Shown: positions 8,225 to 17,850, counted from the stretch's first letter. The stretch is 64,000 bases of DNA from Acidaminobacter sp. JC074 (GCF_022496765.1 NZ_VANV01000002.1:248001-312000); one strand, 5' to 3'. Program-made: numbers and translations. The notes: generated from the sequence alone by a model not told the origin.

Positions 8225-9115
8225 GTGAAAAAGTATTTTGGCAATAAATGGGCCATAGCTATGTTTACATTACCAGCATTAGTCCTTTTCTCTGTGATGG
8301 TATTTTACCCAATTGTCCAAGTTTTTTATAAGAGCTTCTTCAACTGGAACGGACTAAGTGACGGTATATTTATAGGATTTGATAACTTTATTCGATTATT
8401 TGATGATACAGTATTTAAAACTGCCAATATTAATGGTTTAAAATTTGCAGCTTTAATCACAATCTTTCAAATGACAATGGCAACTATTTTAGCACTTGCA
8501 GTATCAAATGCAAGAATTAAGGGACGTAACTTCTTCAGAATTGCTTATTTTATTCCGGTCGTATTATCTGTAACGGTGGTATGTCAATTGTGGCTATCGA
8601 TCTATAATGCCGATACAGGACTCTTGAATAAATTCTTTGAAGCAATTGGTATAGATTATCGTCAGAATTGGTTAACAGATAGCGGTAAAGCTATTTATGC
8701 CATTGCCTTTGTAAACGCATGGCAGTGGATGGGCTATCAGTTTGCTCTTATATTAGCAGGTATTAAATCAATACCGCAATCCTACTATGAGGCAGCTCAA
8801 ATTGATGGATGTACACCGATGAAAGCCCATACTAAAGTAACCATTCCTCTTTTGAAAGAAACATACAAGTTCTGTTTGGTTATATCGGTAACGGGTGGTA
8901 TCAAAGCCTTTACTGAGATGTTTATCATGACTGCAGGTGGTCCAGGTACATCTTCTTATACACTGACATATGTGATGTATTCTGCGGCATTTAGAGCAAA
9001 TGAGTTCGGCTATGGTTTAGCAGCTGCAGCAGTCTTAGTTCTAGAATGTCTAGCGGCTATCTTGGTTATCAACTTTATCTTTAAGTCAGAGAAAGTTGCA
9101 GGTGATTTAAAATGA
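8225..9115 (+). CDS. Sugar ABC transporter permease (MalF type)
   Basis: A 296-residue inner-membrane subunit with about six hydrophobic helices. It carries the EAA-type loop YYEAAQIDGCTPMKAHTKVTIPLL near residue 190, which contacts the ATPase. The start is GTG (8225) with AGGAAGG upstream. It overlaps the next permease by 4 bp (ATGA), as expected for an obligate heterodimer. It forms the translocation path for the sugar captured by the lipoprotein upstream. Confidence 0.93.
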   Translation: MKKYFGNKWAIAMFTLPALVLFSVMVFYPIVQVFYKSFFNWNGLSDGIFIGFDNFIRLFDDTVFKTANINGLKFAALITIFQMTMATILALAVSNARIKGRNFFRIAYFIPVVLSVTVVCQLWLSIYNADTGLLNKFFEAIGIDYRQNWLTDSGKAIYAIAFVNAWQWMGYQFALILAGIKSIPQSYYEAAQIDGCTPMKAHTKVTIPLLKETYKFCLVISVTGGIKAFTEMFIMTAGGPGTSSYTLTYVMYSAAFRANEFGYGLAAAAVLVLECLAAILVINFIFKSEKVAGDLK

Positions 9116-9969
9116 GAAAATTAAGTATGAAAAAAACAAAAAAGTTATCAGCATCAGATATTTTCTTTAGATTCTTTCTATGGGGCTATGCAGTCATATC
9201 ACTGTATCCACTTATTTGGATGTTGATGTATTCATTTAAAAATAACGATGAGATCTTTGTTTCCAATCCATTTGGCCTACCAAGAGTTCTTAGAGTAGAA
9301 AACTATATCAAGGCATGGTCTCAATACAATGTGCCTTCATATTTCTTAAATTCACTGATTGTGGCATCGGCAACCGTAGTTATCACAATTGCACTAGCGC
9401 TTATGTTTTCATATGCCACATCAAGAATGAGATTTAAGGGTAAAGGTTTTTTAAGAACCTATGTGGCACTGGGGATGTTTATTCCAGTACAGGCTGTATT
9501 AATTCCTGTTGCAAAGGTCGTTCAAGGACTTCATTTAACTGGCAGTCACTGGGCATTGATACTCCCATATTCCGCCTTTAACTTGGCCTTTTCCACAATG
9601 GTCTTTTACGGTTTCTTCTTAAGTCTTCCAGTAGAGCTAGAAGAAGCAGCTTGTATAGATGGTGCCAACATTTTTCAGGCATTCTTTAGAATCATTGTGC
9701 CGTGTGTAAAACCTGTGACGGCTACACTTGCTGTCTTTACATTCTTAAATGCATGGAATGAGTTCATCTTAGCCAATGTGCTGGTAGTGGATGAAACTTT
9801 AAAAACATTACCATTAGGTATTTTGTTCTTCCAAGGGCAATTTACGACCGATTGGGGTGCCATGGGTGCTACAATGGTAATAGCAAGTATACCAACAGTA
9901 TTTGTTTATATCTTATTTAGTAACCAAGTAGAAAAAGCACTTACAATGGCAGGTGGCGTGAAAGGATAA
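9112..9969 (+). CDS. Sugar ABC transporter permease (MalG type)
   Basis: A 285-residue partner of the preceding permease. It has a cytoplasmic N-terminus, about six helices and the EAA loop LEEAACIDGANIFQAFFRIIVPCV. The MalG-type C-terminal segment ends VEKALTMAGGVKG. It is translationally coupled to the MalF-type gene through a 4-bp overlap, and the alpha-galactosidase begins 2 bp after its stop codon. This tight spacing links import directly to hydrolysis. Confidence 0.93.
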   Translation: MRKLSMKKTKKLSASDIFFRFFLWGYAVISLYPLIWMLMYSFKNNDEIFVSNPFGLPRVLRVENYIKAWSQYNVPSYFLNSLIVASATVVITIALALMFSYATSRMRFKGKGFLRTYVALGMFIPVQAVLIPVAKVVQGLHLTGSHWALILPYSAFNLAFSTMVFYGFFLSLPVELEEAACIDGANIFQAFFRIIVPCVKPVTATLAVFTFLNAWNEFILANVLVVDETLKTLPLGILFFQGQFTTDWGAMGATMVIASIPTVFVYILFSNQVEKALTMAGGVKG

Positions 9970-9971
9970 TT

Positions 9972-12191
9972 ATGATACATTTTGACCAAGAACAAGGCAT
10001 ATTTCATTTAAACAACAATCGCATATCTTATATAATAGGTGTCCTAACAAATGGACACCTTGGTCATTTTTATTTTGGTAAAAAACTTTATGGTCCTTTG
10101 AAGCAGGAGATGTTTAGGACGCCGCAAAATAAAGGCCTGACTTCAAACGTCTTTGATGGTAATCCTAGTTTTTCGTTAAACAATGAAAGACTGGAGTATC
10201 CCATTTATGGAACAACTGATTTTAGAGACCCGGCGTTTGATTTAGAAAATGCAGGTGGCAGCCATATTTATGATTTTAAATATAAGCTACATGAGATCAT
10301 TCAAGGTAAGAACAAGATCAGTTTGCCGGCTTCTTATGCGGATGATGATGAAGCTGAAACTTTGATTGTCTATTTACAAGATGAGTCTGGATTGGAGCTT
10401 ATGCTTTCTTATACAATCTTTACAGACTTAGATATTATTACAAGACATACCTTAATAACAAATGAAGGGGACGAAAGTCATTATATTCAAAAGTTGATGA
10501 GTGCCAGTTTGGACCTGAAGGATTCAGATTATCAAATGGTCCAGTTTTCAGGGGATTGGATCAAGGAAAGACATCAATATACAACACCTCTAAGACCTGG
10601 TATTCAATCTGTATACAGTAATAGAGGTGCTTCGAGTTCAAATCATCATCCGAGTCTTATTCTAAAAAGAAAAAAGACTTGTGAAACAAAAGGTGAAGCC
10701 ATAGGCATGACCCTTATGTATTCAGGCAACCACTTGATTCAATGTGAAGTAGACTCGAATAATATCACTCGAATAATGGGTGGCATCAGCCCACATCACT
10801 TTAAGTGGTCTTTAGAGCCGAAAGAATCATTTCAGACGCCTGAAATGATCATGACTTATACAGATAATGGTCTTGAATATTTAAGCCATACACTGCATGA
10901 TTTTGTCAGAAAACACGTTGTGGCTAAGAAGTGGCAAAACGTTTTAAGGCCAATTGTTCTAAACAATTGGGAGGCGACTTACTTTGATTTTACAGAAGAA
11001 AAAATAGTAGAACTTGCCAGAGAGGCTTCTCAATTAGGTGTGGAAATGTTTGTTTTAGATGATGGCTGGTTTGGTAATAGAAACTCTGATCAAACCGGTT
11101 TAGGTGACTGGTTTGTCAATATGGAAAAGCTGCCTAATGGCATTAAGGGATTGTCCAAACGTATTCATGATTTGGATATGAAGTTCGGTTTATGGATAGA
11201 GCCTGAAATGATTAATAAAAATACCAAACTCTATGATGTACATCCGGATTGGTTAATTGGAGATCCGACTAGGAAAATATCCCACGGCAGAAACCAATAC
11301 GTACTTGATTTTTCAAGAAAAGAGGTTATAGATCACATTTTTGATCAACTGACCAAAGTTCTAGATGACGCTCATGTTGATTATATCAAGTGGGACATGA
11401 ACAAGAACATCACTGAAGCTTATAGCAGAGGTCTAAGTAAAAATAAACAAGGTGAGTTGTTCCATAGGTATATACTGGGTGTTTATGATTTGTATGAAAG
11501 ATTGACAAAGAGGTACCCCAATATCATGATTGAATCGTGTGCGAGTGGTGGCGGACGTTTTGATTATGCCATGATGTATTATGCACCTCAAGGCTGGACA
11601 AGTGATAATACAGATGGTGTAGAGAGATTAAAGATCCAACATGCGACATCTATGTTTTTCCCGCTTGTAACCATGGCCTCACATGTTTCTGATGTGCCAA
11701 ATCATCAAGTTGGTAGAATGACCTCGTTAAAGATGAGAGGTGATGTGGCAAACTTTGGTACATTCGGTTATGAACTGGATGTTACCAAACTAAACGAAGC
11801 AGATAAGGCGGCCATTAAAGAACAAATTAAAACTTTTACTTCTTTAAGGGACTTGATCCACAAGGGTGATTTCTACAGGCTTTTAAGTCCCTTTGATGGA
11901 GATGGCAACAACACAGGTTGGCAAGTAGTCTCAAAGTCTGGCCATCAATCATTTGTTACATGGTATCAAGTTTTATCACGTCCCAATGAACCTGTTAAAT
12001 ACTTTAAACTGCGCGGACTAGATGAAAAATCACTCTATAGAGTAACGGGCATGGAAGAACCCGTGAGTGGCAGTCTTTTGATGCATCAAGGTATCATGAT
12101 TGAACCGTCATTTAACGGCGTGGAAATGAAGCCATATGCACTAGGTGATTTTCAGTCAAGAACCTATTTTATTGAAAAAGTTTATGACTAG
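9972..12191 (+). CDS. Alpha-galactosidase, glycoside hydrolase family 36
   Basis: A 739-residue cytoplasmic retaining alpha-galactosidase releasing terminal alpha-1,6-galactose from melibiose- or raffinose-type sugars. The N-terminal beta-supersandwich is followed by a TIM barrel with VLDDGWFG, GLWIEPEMI, and the nucleophile in YIKWDMN (D475). The acid/base Asp is in WTSDNTD (D545), preceded by CASGGGRFD. The length matches the 720-750 residues typical of bacterial GH36. As last gene of the importer operon, it defines the transported sugar as probably an alpha-galactoside. Substrate preference within the family cannot be read from sequence alone. Confidence 0.95.
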   Translation: MIHFDQEQGIFHLNNNRISYIIGVLTNGHLGHFYFGKKLYGPLKQEMFRTPQNKGLTSNVFDGNPSFSLNNERLEYPIYGTTDFRDPAFDLENAGGSHIYDFKYKLHEIIQGKNKISLPASYADDDEAETLIVYLQDESGLELMLSYTIFTDLDIITRHTLITNEGDESHYIQKLMSASLDLKDSDYQMVQFSGDWIKERHQYTTPLRPGIQSVYSNRGASSSNHHPSLILKRKKTCETKGEAIGMTLMYSGNHLIQCEVDSNNITRIMGGISPHHFKWSLEPKESFQTPEMIMTYTDNGLEYLSHTLHDFVRKHVVAKKWQNVLRPIVLNNWEATYFDFTEEKIVELAREASQLGVEMFVLDDGWFGNRNSDQTGLGDWFVNMEKLPNGIKGLSKRIHDLDMKFGLWIEPEMINKNTKLYDVHPDWLIGDPTRKISHGRNQYVLDFSRKEVIDHIFDQLTKVLDDAHVDYIKWDMNKNITEAYSRGLSKNKQGELFHRYILGVYDLYERLTKRYPNIMIESCASGGGRFDYAMMYYAPQGWTSDNTDGVERLKIQHATSMFFPLVTMASHVSDVPNHQVGRMTSLKMRGDVANFGTFGYELDVTKLNEADKAAIKEQIKTFTSLRDLIHKGDFYRLLSPFDGDGNNTGWQVVSKSGHQSFVTWYQVLSRPNEPVKYFKLRGLDEKSLYRVTGMEEPVSGSLLMHQGIMIEPSFNGVEMKPYALGDFQSRTYFIEKVYD

Positions 12192-12311
12192 AAATGTTGG
12201 AAACACTTGATACACTACTTTCTGTACGTATATAACATAAAAGTACATACTGTTTTTATATGCATAAGAATGCCATAATAATCTTGTAAGAAAATAAAAG
12301 GAGAAAATATT

Positions 12312-12854
12312 ATGGACGCAATAAAAATGATTGAAGAAAGAAGAAGTGTTAGAAAGTTTAAGGACATGAAAGTAGACAGGGAATTGATGAAAGAAATCAT
12401 CTCAGTCAGCCGCTATGCACCATCATGGGGTAACTTCCAAGTAGCAAGGTATACATGTGTGGATGATGAAGCGACAATTAAACGATTATCAACTGAAGGT
12501 GTAAACGGTTTTGTATACAATGTAGATACACTTAAAAATGCCAAGGGTGTTTTGGTTCTTTCATATGTAAAAGGTAAATCTGGAAAGCTGGACAAAGATG
12601 AGTATGTCACTTCAAAAGACCAAGACTGGGAAGTGTTTGATGCAGGACTTGCTTGTCAAACATTCTGTTTAGCAGCTCATGAAAAGGGCATTGGTACGAC
12701 CATTATGGGTGTGATTGATGATGAAAAGATCTCTGAGATCGTTAGTCTTCCAGAAGAAGAGACGGTAGCAGCACTTATCGTTTATGGCCATCCAGACGAA
12801 AGTCCAGTTAAGACACCAAGAATGGCAGTCGAAGAAATCTCAAGATTTATATAA
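12312..12854 (+). CDS. Nitroreductase family protein
   Basis: A 180-residue FMN-dependent oxidoreductase. The N-terminus (MIEERRSVRKFKD) has the conserved Arg-Ser-Val-Arg FMN phosphate contacts, APSWGNFQ is the usual second FMN motif, and GIGTTIMGVIDDE and PEEETVAALIVYGHPDES make up the C-terminal part. Nitroreductases use NAD(P)H to reduce nitro compounds, quinones or flavins. A strong AAAGGAG site lies 8 bp before the start. It stands alone, convergent with the HAD gene across a shared terminator. The natural substrate is unknown. Confidence 0.92.
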   Translation: MDAIKMIEERRSVRKFKDMKVDRELMKEIISVSRYAPSWGNFQVARYTCVDDEATIKRLSTEGVNGFVYNVDTLKNAKGVLVLSYVKGKSGKLDKDEYVTSKDQDWEVFDAGLACQTFCLAAHEKGIGTTIMGVIDDEKISEIVSLPEEETVAALIVYGHPDESPVKTPRMAVEEISRFI

Positions 12855-12867
12855 GTGAGTAAAAAAG

Positions 12868-12893
12868 AAGATCAAGCCTCGGCTTGATCTTTT
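12868..12893. terminator. Bidirectional terminator
   Basis: AAGATCAAGCC/GGCTTGATCTT stem with loop TC between the convergent nitroreductase and HAD genes. There are A residues on one side and T residues on the other. Confidence 0.8.
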
Positions 12894-13482
12894 AAAGTAG
12901 TAAGGATTCTATTTCCTTCCATGAAGAAACGATTTCTCCATCCCAATCACCATTGTAATCGGTCTCTTTAAACTTAAATAAGTATTTTCTTGATGCATTT
13001 GTTGAGTGTAAATTTTTAGGATGATCATCAATAAAGATTGCATCATCTTCCATCATGGCAACTCTTGCTTTGCCATAGCCATTGCCACTTTTATCGATTA
13101 AGATGATTATTTCATCAACCTGGGGAATATGTTCTTCAATCCAAAGAACTTTCTTAGAGGCATTCATTGGAAAGGCAGATGTACAGATGATAAGTTTGTA
13201 TTTCTCTTTGAGTTTTGAAAGCACATCATAAGCATGATCGTAAAACTCTAAATGATCAAAAAACTCCTTAGATCCATAATAATCTTGAATGGTCTTAATA
13301 GGATGCTCTTCATGTTCGTGAATCAGTGGACAGATATTTTTATAAGCCCAGTTGCTGTGTTTTGTCCAGTCTGCTGGTACAAAGTTTTCATAATCTTTAT
13401 AATGAGTGTTATAAATTCTGCAAAATGATTTGTCAGAATTAACGATTGTAGAATCAAAATCTAGATATAAGTCTTTTTTCAT
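12892..13482 (-). CDS. HAD-type 5'-nucleotidase/phosphatase
   Basis: 196 residues. The N-terminal DLYLDFDSTIVNSD is HAD motif I (DxDxT/S), LIICTSAF is motif II (Ser), and DDAIFIDDHPKNL is motif IV (DD). The spacing and short cap resemble the NT5C-like family of cytosolic 5'(3')-deoxyribonucleotidases. These dephosphorylate (deoxy)nucleoside monophosphates, but the family also holds unassigned phosphatases. A GGAGG lies 8 bases before the start. It is transcribed alone, toward the nitroreductase gene. Confidence 0.75.
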   Translation of the reverse strand: MKKDLYLDFDSTIVNSDKSFCRIYNTHYKDYENFVPADWTKHSNWAYKNICPLIHEHEEHPIKTIQDYYGSKEFFDHLEFYDHAYDVLSKLKEKYKLIICTSAFPMNASKKVLWIEEHIPQVDEIIILIDKSGNGYGKARVAMMEDDAIFIDDHPKNLHSTNASRKYLFKFKETDYNGDWDGEIVSSWKEIESLLL

Positions 13483-13585
13483 AAGTAACCTCCATGAACA
13501 TTCTACAGGAATCGTTCTTAGATGTAAATAAGAAGAAGGAGTTGTGAAAGAACACTTGAACTATTTGTAAACCTTGCTTTAAATA

Positions 13586-13608
13586 AGAAAAAGCGGTCAA
13601 TTTGACCA
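13586..13608 (-). terminator. Terminator after the PLP-enzyme gene
   Basis: Read on the minus strand, a short GGTC/GACC stem is followed by GCTTTTTC. It lies directly after the stop codon at 13609. Confidence 0.5.
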
Positions 13609-15075
13609 CTAGAGCTTTTTAACATCTTCATTGAATTTCTTGATGAGCTCATCAAGTTTTGAGACTGTATCTGGTATAGAAGTCCAGTAGGTATCATCAT
13701 ACCACTGAGCTTGTATTTCTTCATAAGTCTTACCTTGTTGTTCTACCCATGTATAGTATTTCAAGTTGTGGATGGTCTTTCTGTCATAATAAGAAAGTTC
13801 TTTAATAAAATCAATGTCCAGTCCCTTGAAGTATCTTTCGTAAATACCATAGGTGGTTTTCTCATTCAATGGACCACGTTCATCATTAAGTTCTTTCACT
13901 CTAGACTGATACATTTCCATTGAATCTGTCAAGATGGTCACAACGACATCGTCTTCAGTGAGTTCAAAGTATTTAGCATACTTAATAGCTCCGATGATAT
14001 TGGCAGCACCTGAGATGCCGATTAAATCCAATCGGTCTAGAGTTTCTTGATCAAGACCATTTTCTTTTAAGAGTGCCAAACCGTTTGGATCGTTAAGAAG
14101 GCGAATCCAGTTCATAGTTGCCTCGTCGTCAATAGCCATGGCTACATCGGTGTTTTTTACATTGTGAATCCATGGTATATGCTTGTCACCGATACCTTCT
14201 ATACGGTGGTCACCAAAACCATTATGATAGATAGTAGGGCACTGTAGGGCTTCTGAAGCAGCTATTTTCATTGTTGGATATTTTTTCTTTAAATAGTCAC
14301 CAGCGGCAATGGTACCGCCTGAACCTGTACAGGAGATATAACCATGAAGTTTACCGTCTACATGTTTAAGAACTTCTTCAATGGCTGGACCTGTGACTTC
14401 ATGATGCCATAGGTAATTACCAAACTCATCAAACTGATTAAATATCATCAAATCCTGACCAGAATTTCTAAGTTCATGACATTTATCAAATATTTCTTTC
14501 ACGTTAGATTCTGTACCAACTGTTTTTATAGTCTCGCCAGCAACACTTTCTAGCCATTCAAATCTTTCTTTACTCATACCTTCAGGTAAGATAGCTATGG
14601 AGTCACATGCAAGTAAAGTAGAATCGTAAGCACCACCCCTGCAGTAGTTACCTGTAGAAGGCCAAACAGCTTTTGTAGTAGTTGGATCAAATTGTCCAGT
14701 TACCAGTCTAGGTACTAAACATCCAAAAGCAGCGCCCACCTTATGAGCACCAGTAGGGAAGTATTTGCCAGAAAGTGCAATAATCTTAGCTTTTACGCCT
14801 GAAATGGCTTCAGGAATCTCTATGTAATTCACACCTGAAAAACCGCCACCATCTAGTTTGGCTTCGTTATGCCAAGTGATCCTAAATAAGTTTAAAGGAT
14901 CGATGTCCCATAAGCCTAGTTGATTAAGTTGTTCTTTCACTTGATCAGGTATGGATTCAGGATGCCTCATTTGCTCGAATGTTGGTATGATGATGTTTCT
15001 TTCTTTGGCACGTTTTAAAGCGTTGTTTCTCTTTTCTTCATTGATGGATAAATCAATTAGATTGTACTTGGTCAT
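13609..15075 (-). CDS. PLP-dependent enzyme, tryptophan synthase beta-like fold
   Basis: A 488-residue fold-type II PLP enzyme. The cofactor lysine is in FPTGAHKVGAAFG, preceded by a substrate loop; STGNYCRGGAYDS is the ammonia or carboxylate-binding Thr/Ser-Gly-Asn loop, and CTGSGGTIAAGD is the glycine-rich phosphate cup. Family relatives are cysteine synthase, threonine synthase and TrpB, but the long N- and C-terminal extensions fit none of these. It is commonly annotated only as a PLP-dependent beta-subunit-like protein. An AAGGAGG site precedes the start and a TACAAT lies upstream on the minus strand. No pathway neighbour indicates the substrate. Confidence 0.8.
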   Translation of the reverse strand: MTKYNLIDLSINEEKRNNALKRAKERNIIIPTFEQMRHPESIPDQVKEQLNQLGLWDIDPLNLFRITWHNEAKLDGGGFSGVNYIEIPEAISGVKAKIIALSGKYFPTGAHKVGAAFGCLVPRLVTGQFDPTTTKAVWPSTGNYCRGGAYDSTLLACDSIAILPEGMSKERFEWLESVAGETIKTVGTESNVKEIFDKCHELRNSGQDLMIFNQFDEFGNYLWHHEVTGPAIEEVLKHVDGKLHGYISCTGSGGTIAAGDYLKKKYPTMKIAASEALQCPTIYHNGFGDHRIEGIGDKHIPWIHNVKNTDVAMAIDDEATMNWIRLLNDPNGLALLKENGLDQETLDRLDLIGISGAANIIGAIKYAKYFELTEDDVVVTILTDSMEMYQSRVKELNDERGPLNEKTTYGIYERYFKGLDIDFIKELSYYDRKTIHNLKYYTWVEQQGKTYEEIQAQWYDDTYWTSIPDTVSKLDELIKKFNEDVKKL

Positions 15076-15302
15076 AGCCCCTCCTTATTGATATTTGAAT
15101 ATTCTGAAAATTAATCGTTCGTCTACACTTATTTTTATTGTACCATAGTTGGAAAATAACTAATCACTTCTAAGACAATTAAAGGTGTTTATTGTAAATA
15201 GTTTACTATAGGACATAGGCAAATGGTGTTTGTCACATAATATTAATGTGAAATATGATTGCAAAAGGGTATAAAATGGATGTAATAGATTTGGAGGACT
15301 TA

Positions 15303-16721
15303 ATGACAGTAGTAAGTAAACAAGCACCTTTAAAAAGGTCTGTGCTGGTTGGATATGGATCTGCACATTTTGGTTATGGTTTTGTGACACAAATGTTTGC
15401 ATCATACTTTGTATTTTTTGCAACGGTTATACTCAAGATGCCTGGCTCAATTGTTGGTTTGGTAGTGTCTTTGAGCATTGTGTGGGATGGCATTAGCGAT
15501 CCTTTGATGGGATATATATCTGATCAAACAAGGTCTAAATTGGGAAAGAGACATGTTTATATCTTAATAGGTGTTGTTTTAACATCTCTAATTAATTTAT
15601 TCATATGGCGAGAATATGAGTTAAGTAAAAGCCTTCTCTATCTATTGATATTTACAAGTGTATTTCTATTTAAGACAAGTGTTACTGTCTTTGTTACCCC
15701 TTACGCCGCTTTAGGTGCTGAACTATCAGATGATTATGATGAAAGAAATTCCATTCAGGGGAGTAAAACCGTATTCTTTCTACTGTCTCTGATGATTGTT
15801 ACAGCTGTTTCTATGTTGGTCTTTTTTAACTCAACACCGGAATACCCACTCGGTCAAATGAATCCAAAAGGCTACATCAATATGGCCTATACGGCATCAC
15901 TCGTTTTAATCATCACAGGACTCTGGGCTTATTTTTCTACACAGAAATACAAGTTAAATACAGTAACAAGTTCCACAGGCTTAAAAGATTTCTTCTTATC
16001 TATTAGTGACAGCTTAAAAAATACAGAATTTCGTTCAGTGTTTCTAGGTTATCTTTTTACCAATATTGCATCTGCAATCATTAGTGTGGTAGGTCTGCAT
16101 ACTTTTACTTATACTTTTGAGATGAACAATATTAAGATTAGTTGGGTATTTGGTATCCAATTTACCGTATGTGTTTTGTCACAGTTCATATGGTTAAAAG
16201 TTGCCAAGAAAATTGAAAAGAAACAAACTGTTTTAATAGGCTTGTTCATTTCTATCATTGGCTGTATGCTTTTGTTCCTATTTGTTGTTTTTAGAAGGTT
16301 TGCCATCTTAGAGTATAGGGTACTTTTTATATATGCAGTAACCATTGGTTTTGGTACAAGTGGTCTATTTTCAATCCCATTATCTATGGTTGTGGATACT
16401 GTCGACTATCAAGAAATGTTAACAGACTCAAGAAGAGAAGGTGTTTTCTTTGGACTCTTAAACTTCGGTTATAAGATTTCTCAATCCATTGCAATTCTTT
16501 TACTTGGCTTCTTACTTGACATCATCAAGTTTGATCCTCTTCTAACATTTCAGAAGTCGTCTACTGCATCTCAGTTGGGTTATGTATTGTCAGTTGGTAG
16601 TTTGCTAAGCTTTATCTTGGCATTTAACTCTTATAGGAAATATTCCTTAACAAGAGAAAGAGTAGAAGAAATACAGGATACTTTAAAAAATACGAGACAT
16701 TCTCTAAGTTCTAGGAAGTGA
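15303..16721 (+). CDS. GPH-family sugar:cation symporter (MFS)
   Basis: About 472 residues with twelve predicted membrane helices. DPLMGYISDQTRSKLGKRH is the MelB/GPH signature between helices 2 and 3, and SMVVDTVDYQEMLTDSRREGVFFG is its C-terminal repeat. GPH transporters co-import glycosides, pentosides or hexuronides with Na+ or H+. I chose the ATG at 15303 because GGAGG lies 5 bases upstream; the earlier in-frame ATGs at 15255 and 15276 lack good sites. No sugar enzyme is adjacent; the galactosidases lie 3 kb or more upstream. Confidence 0.88.
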   Translation: MTVVSKQAPLKRSVLVGYGSAHFGYGFVTQMFASYFVFFATVILKMPGSIVGLVVSLSIVWDGISDPLMGYISDQTRSKLGKRHVYILIGVVLTSLINLFIWREYELSKSLLYLLIFTSVFLFKTSVTVFVTPYAALGAELSDDYDERNSIQGSKTVFFLLSLMIVTAVSMLVFFNSTPEYPLGQMNPKGYINMAYTASLVLIITGLWAYFSTQKYKLNTVTSSTGLKDFFLSISDSLKNTEFRSVFLGYLFTNIASAIISVVGLHTFTYTFEMNNIKISWVFGIQFTVCVLSQFIWLKVAKKIEKKQTVLIGLFISIIGCMLLFLFVVFRRFAILEYRVLFIYAVTIGFGTSGLFSIPLSMVVDTVDYQEMLTDSRREGVFFGLLNFGYKISQSIAILLLGFLLDIIKFDPLLTFQKSSTASQLGYVLSVGSLLSFILAFNSYRKYSLTRERVEEIQDTLKNTRHSLSSRK

Positions 16722-16743
16722 AACATTTATCTGAAGATATTGA

Positions 16744-16771
16744 ATAGGTGATTTTAATCACTTATTTTTTT
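16744..16771 (+). terminator. Terminator after the symporter gene
   Basis: ATAGGTGATT/AATCACTTAT stem and a long T run just before the Fur-regulated promoter. Confidence 0.75.
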
Positions 16772-16780
16772 GTTATTTTA

Positions 16781-16809
16781 TTGACAATCGTTCTCAATTA
16801 GATTATACT
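16781..16809 (+). promoter_or_regulatory. Promoter of the DUF3793-flavodoxin operon
   Basis: TTGACA (16781-16786), 17-bp spacer, TATACT (16804-16809). The -35 is covered by a Fur-like box. Confidence 0.8.
16782..16796. promoter_or_regulatory. Fur-like box 1
   Basis: TGACAATCGTTCTCA matches 11 of 14 fixed positions of the 7-1-7 consensus TGATAATNATTATCA and overlaps the -35 box. Confidence 0.6.
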
Positions 16810-16820
16810 GTACTCGTATT

Positions 16821-16835
16821 TGATAATCATTCTCA
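16821..16835. promoter_or_regulatory. Fur-like box 2
   Basis: TGATAATCATTCTCA matches 13 of 14 fixed positions of the 7-1-7 consensus and lies downstream of the -10, abutting the AGGAGG of the first gene. Iron-loaded Fur bound here would block transcription. Confidence 0.75.
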
Positions 16836-16844
16836 GGAGGTAAA

Positions 16845-17411
16845 ATGAATCAAGAGAATCTTTTCTATAAGTTAATCTATTATACAGCACCAACGCTGAC
16901 AAAAGAGAAGACGGCTTCTCTGGTAAATCTTAAAGATGATGTAGAGCCTTTACATACCTTATGGCATGAATATAAGGATAAGATACATTTGGACTACATA
17001 GAACTAAAAGTAGAGAGAAATAGAACTCTAGTACTCTTCTATAATAAAGATATGTTATCGTCAGTGTTAGCTTGTAAAAAGAATCGTAACTTTTTAAGTC
17101 GCTTTGGCTATAAGTCTTTTGAGACTGGCTATGCCCTAGAACTTTTAAAGAAACGCTTTAAAGAAGTATGCCCTCATGAGGTTGGAATTTTTCTGGGATA
17201 TCCACTTCATGATGTTAAATGTTTTGCAGATTGTTCACCGAAAAAATGTTTGGCTGTCGGTTACTGGAAGGTGTTTTCAAACTTAGAAGTCGCTTTAGAG
17301 ACTTTTGATAGGTATGATGAAAGAAGAACTTATTTGCTATCATTCGTTGATTCTGGTTATTTACCAAGCGAGGTTATGAGAATGACTTTTGACTTAAAGG
17401 AGGCTATATGA
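16845..17411 (+). CDS. DUF3793 family protein
   Basis: 188 residues. The CPHEVGIFLGYPLHDVKCF segment and following GYWKVFSNLEVALETFDRY are typical of DUF3793, a Clostridia family of unknown biochemical function often found beside flavodoxin. There is no signal peptide or membrane helix. Several cysteines (CPHE, KCFADCSPKKC) could bind metal or redox cofactor. The gene is under two Fur-like boxes and shares a 4-bp overlap with flavodoxin, so it is probably expressed when iron is scarce. A strong AGGAGG precedes the start. Confidence 0.88.
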   Translation: MNQENLFYKLIYYTAPTLTKEKTASLVNLKDDVEPLHTLWHEYKDKIHLDYIELKVERNRTLVLFYNKDMLSSVLACKKNRNFLSRFGYKSFETGYALELLKKRFKEVCPHEVGIFLGYPLHDVKCFADCSPKKCLAVGYWKVFSNLEVALETFDRYDERRTYLLSFVDSGYLPSEVMRMTFDLKEAI

Positions 17412-17827
17412 AAGTTTTAATTGCATACGGATCAACAACAGGTACTACTGAAAATGTTGCAGGCATCATCAAAAACCACTTAAATCATGAAACACAGGTT
17501 ATGAACATTTCAAATCTAAAGGCTGATGATGTAAAAGCTGCTGATACAATTTTATTAGGTTCTTCAACTTGGGGTTATGGTGAGTTACAAGATGATTTTG
17601 CAGATTATATGGATCAAATTGATGAGGCTACTTATAGAGATAAAAATGTAGCAGTATTCGGTTGCGGTGATGCAGATGGTTTTGCAGATGTATTTTGTGA
17701 AGCTGTTAATATCATTACTGAAAAGTTAGAATCTGTAGGTGCTAATCTTGTAACAGAACCACTTAAAATCTCAGGTATGCCTGAAGACAATTTAGGTGAT
17801 ATTGAAACCTTTGCATTAAATATCTAA
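17408..17827 (+). CDS. Flavodoxin
   Basis: A 139-residue short-chain flavodoxin. The FMN phosphate loop is GSTTGTTENVA (residues about 8-18), LLGSSTWGYGELQDDF holds the aromatic residues around the isoalloxazine ring, and VFGCGDADGFADVFCEA is the second FMN loop. Flavodoxins replace ferredoxin as low-potential electron carriers under iron limitation. This fits the Fur-like boxes upstream of the operon. Thr replaces the usual Asn in the TGNTE motif. It is translationally coupled to the DUF3793 gene by ATGA. Confidence 0.93.
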   Translation: MKVLIAYGSTTGTTENVAGIIKNHLNHETQVMNISNLKADDVKAADTILLGSSTWGYGELQDDFADYMDQIDEATYRDKNVAVFGCGDADGFADVFCEAVNIITEKLESVGANLVTEPLKISGMPEDNLGDIETFALNI

Positions 17828-17850
17828 TAAGGATACATCATGGATACACA

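Noticed and set aside
13518..13724. Minus-strand ORF in the HAD/PLP gap
   Set aside because: Overlaps the PLP-enzyme end in another frame, has no ribosome site and low-complexity content.
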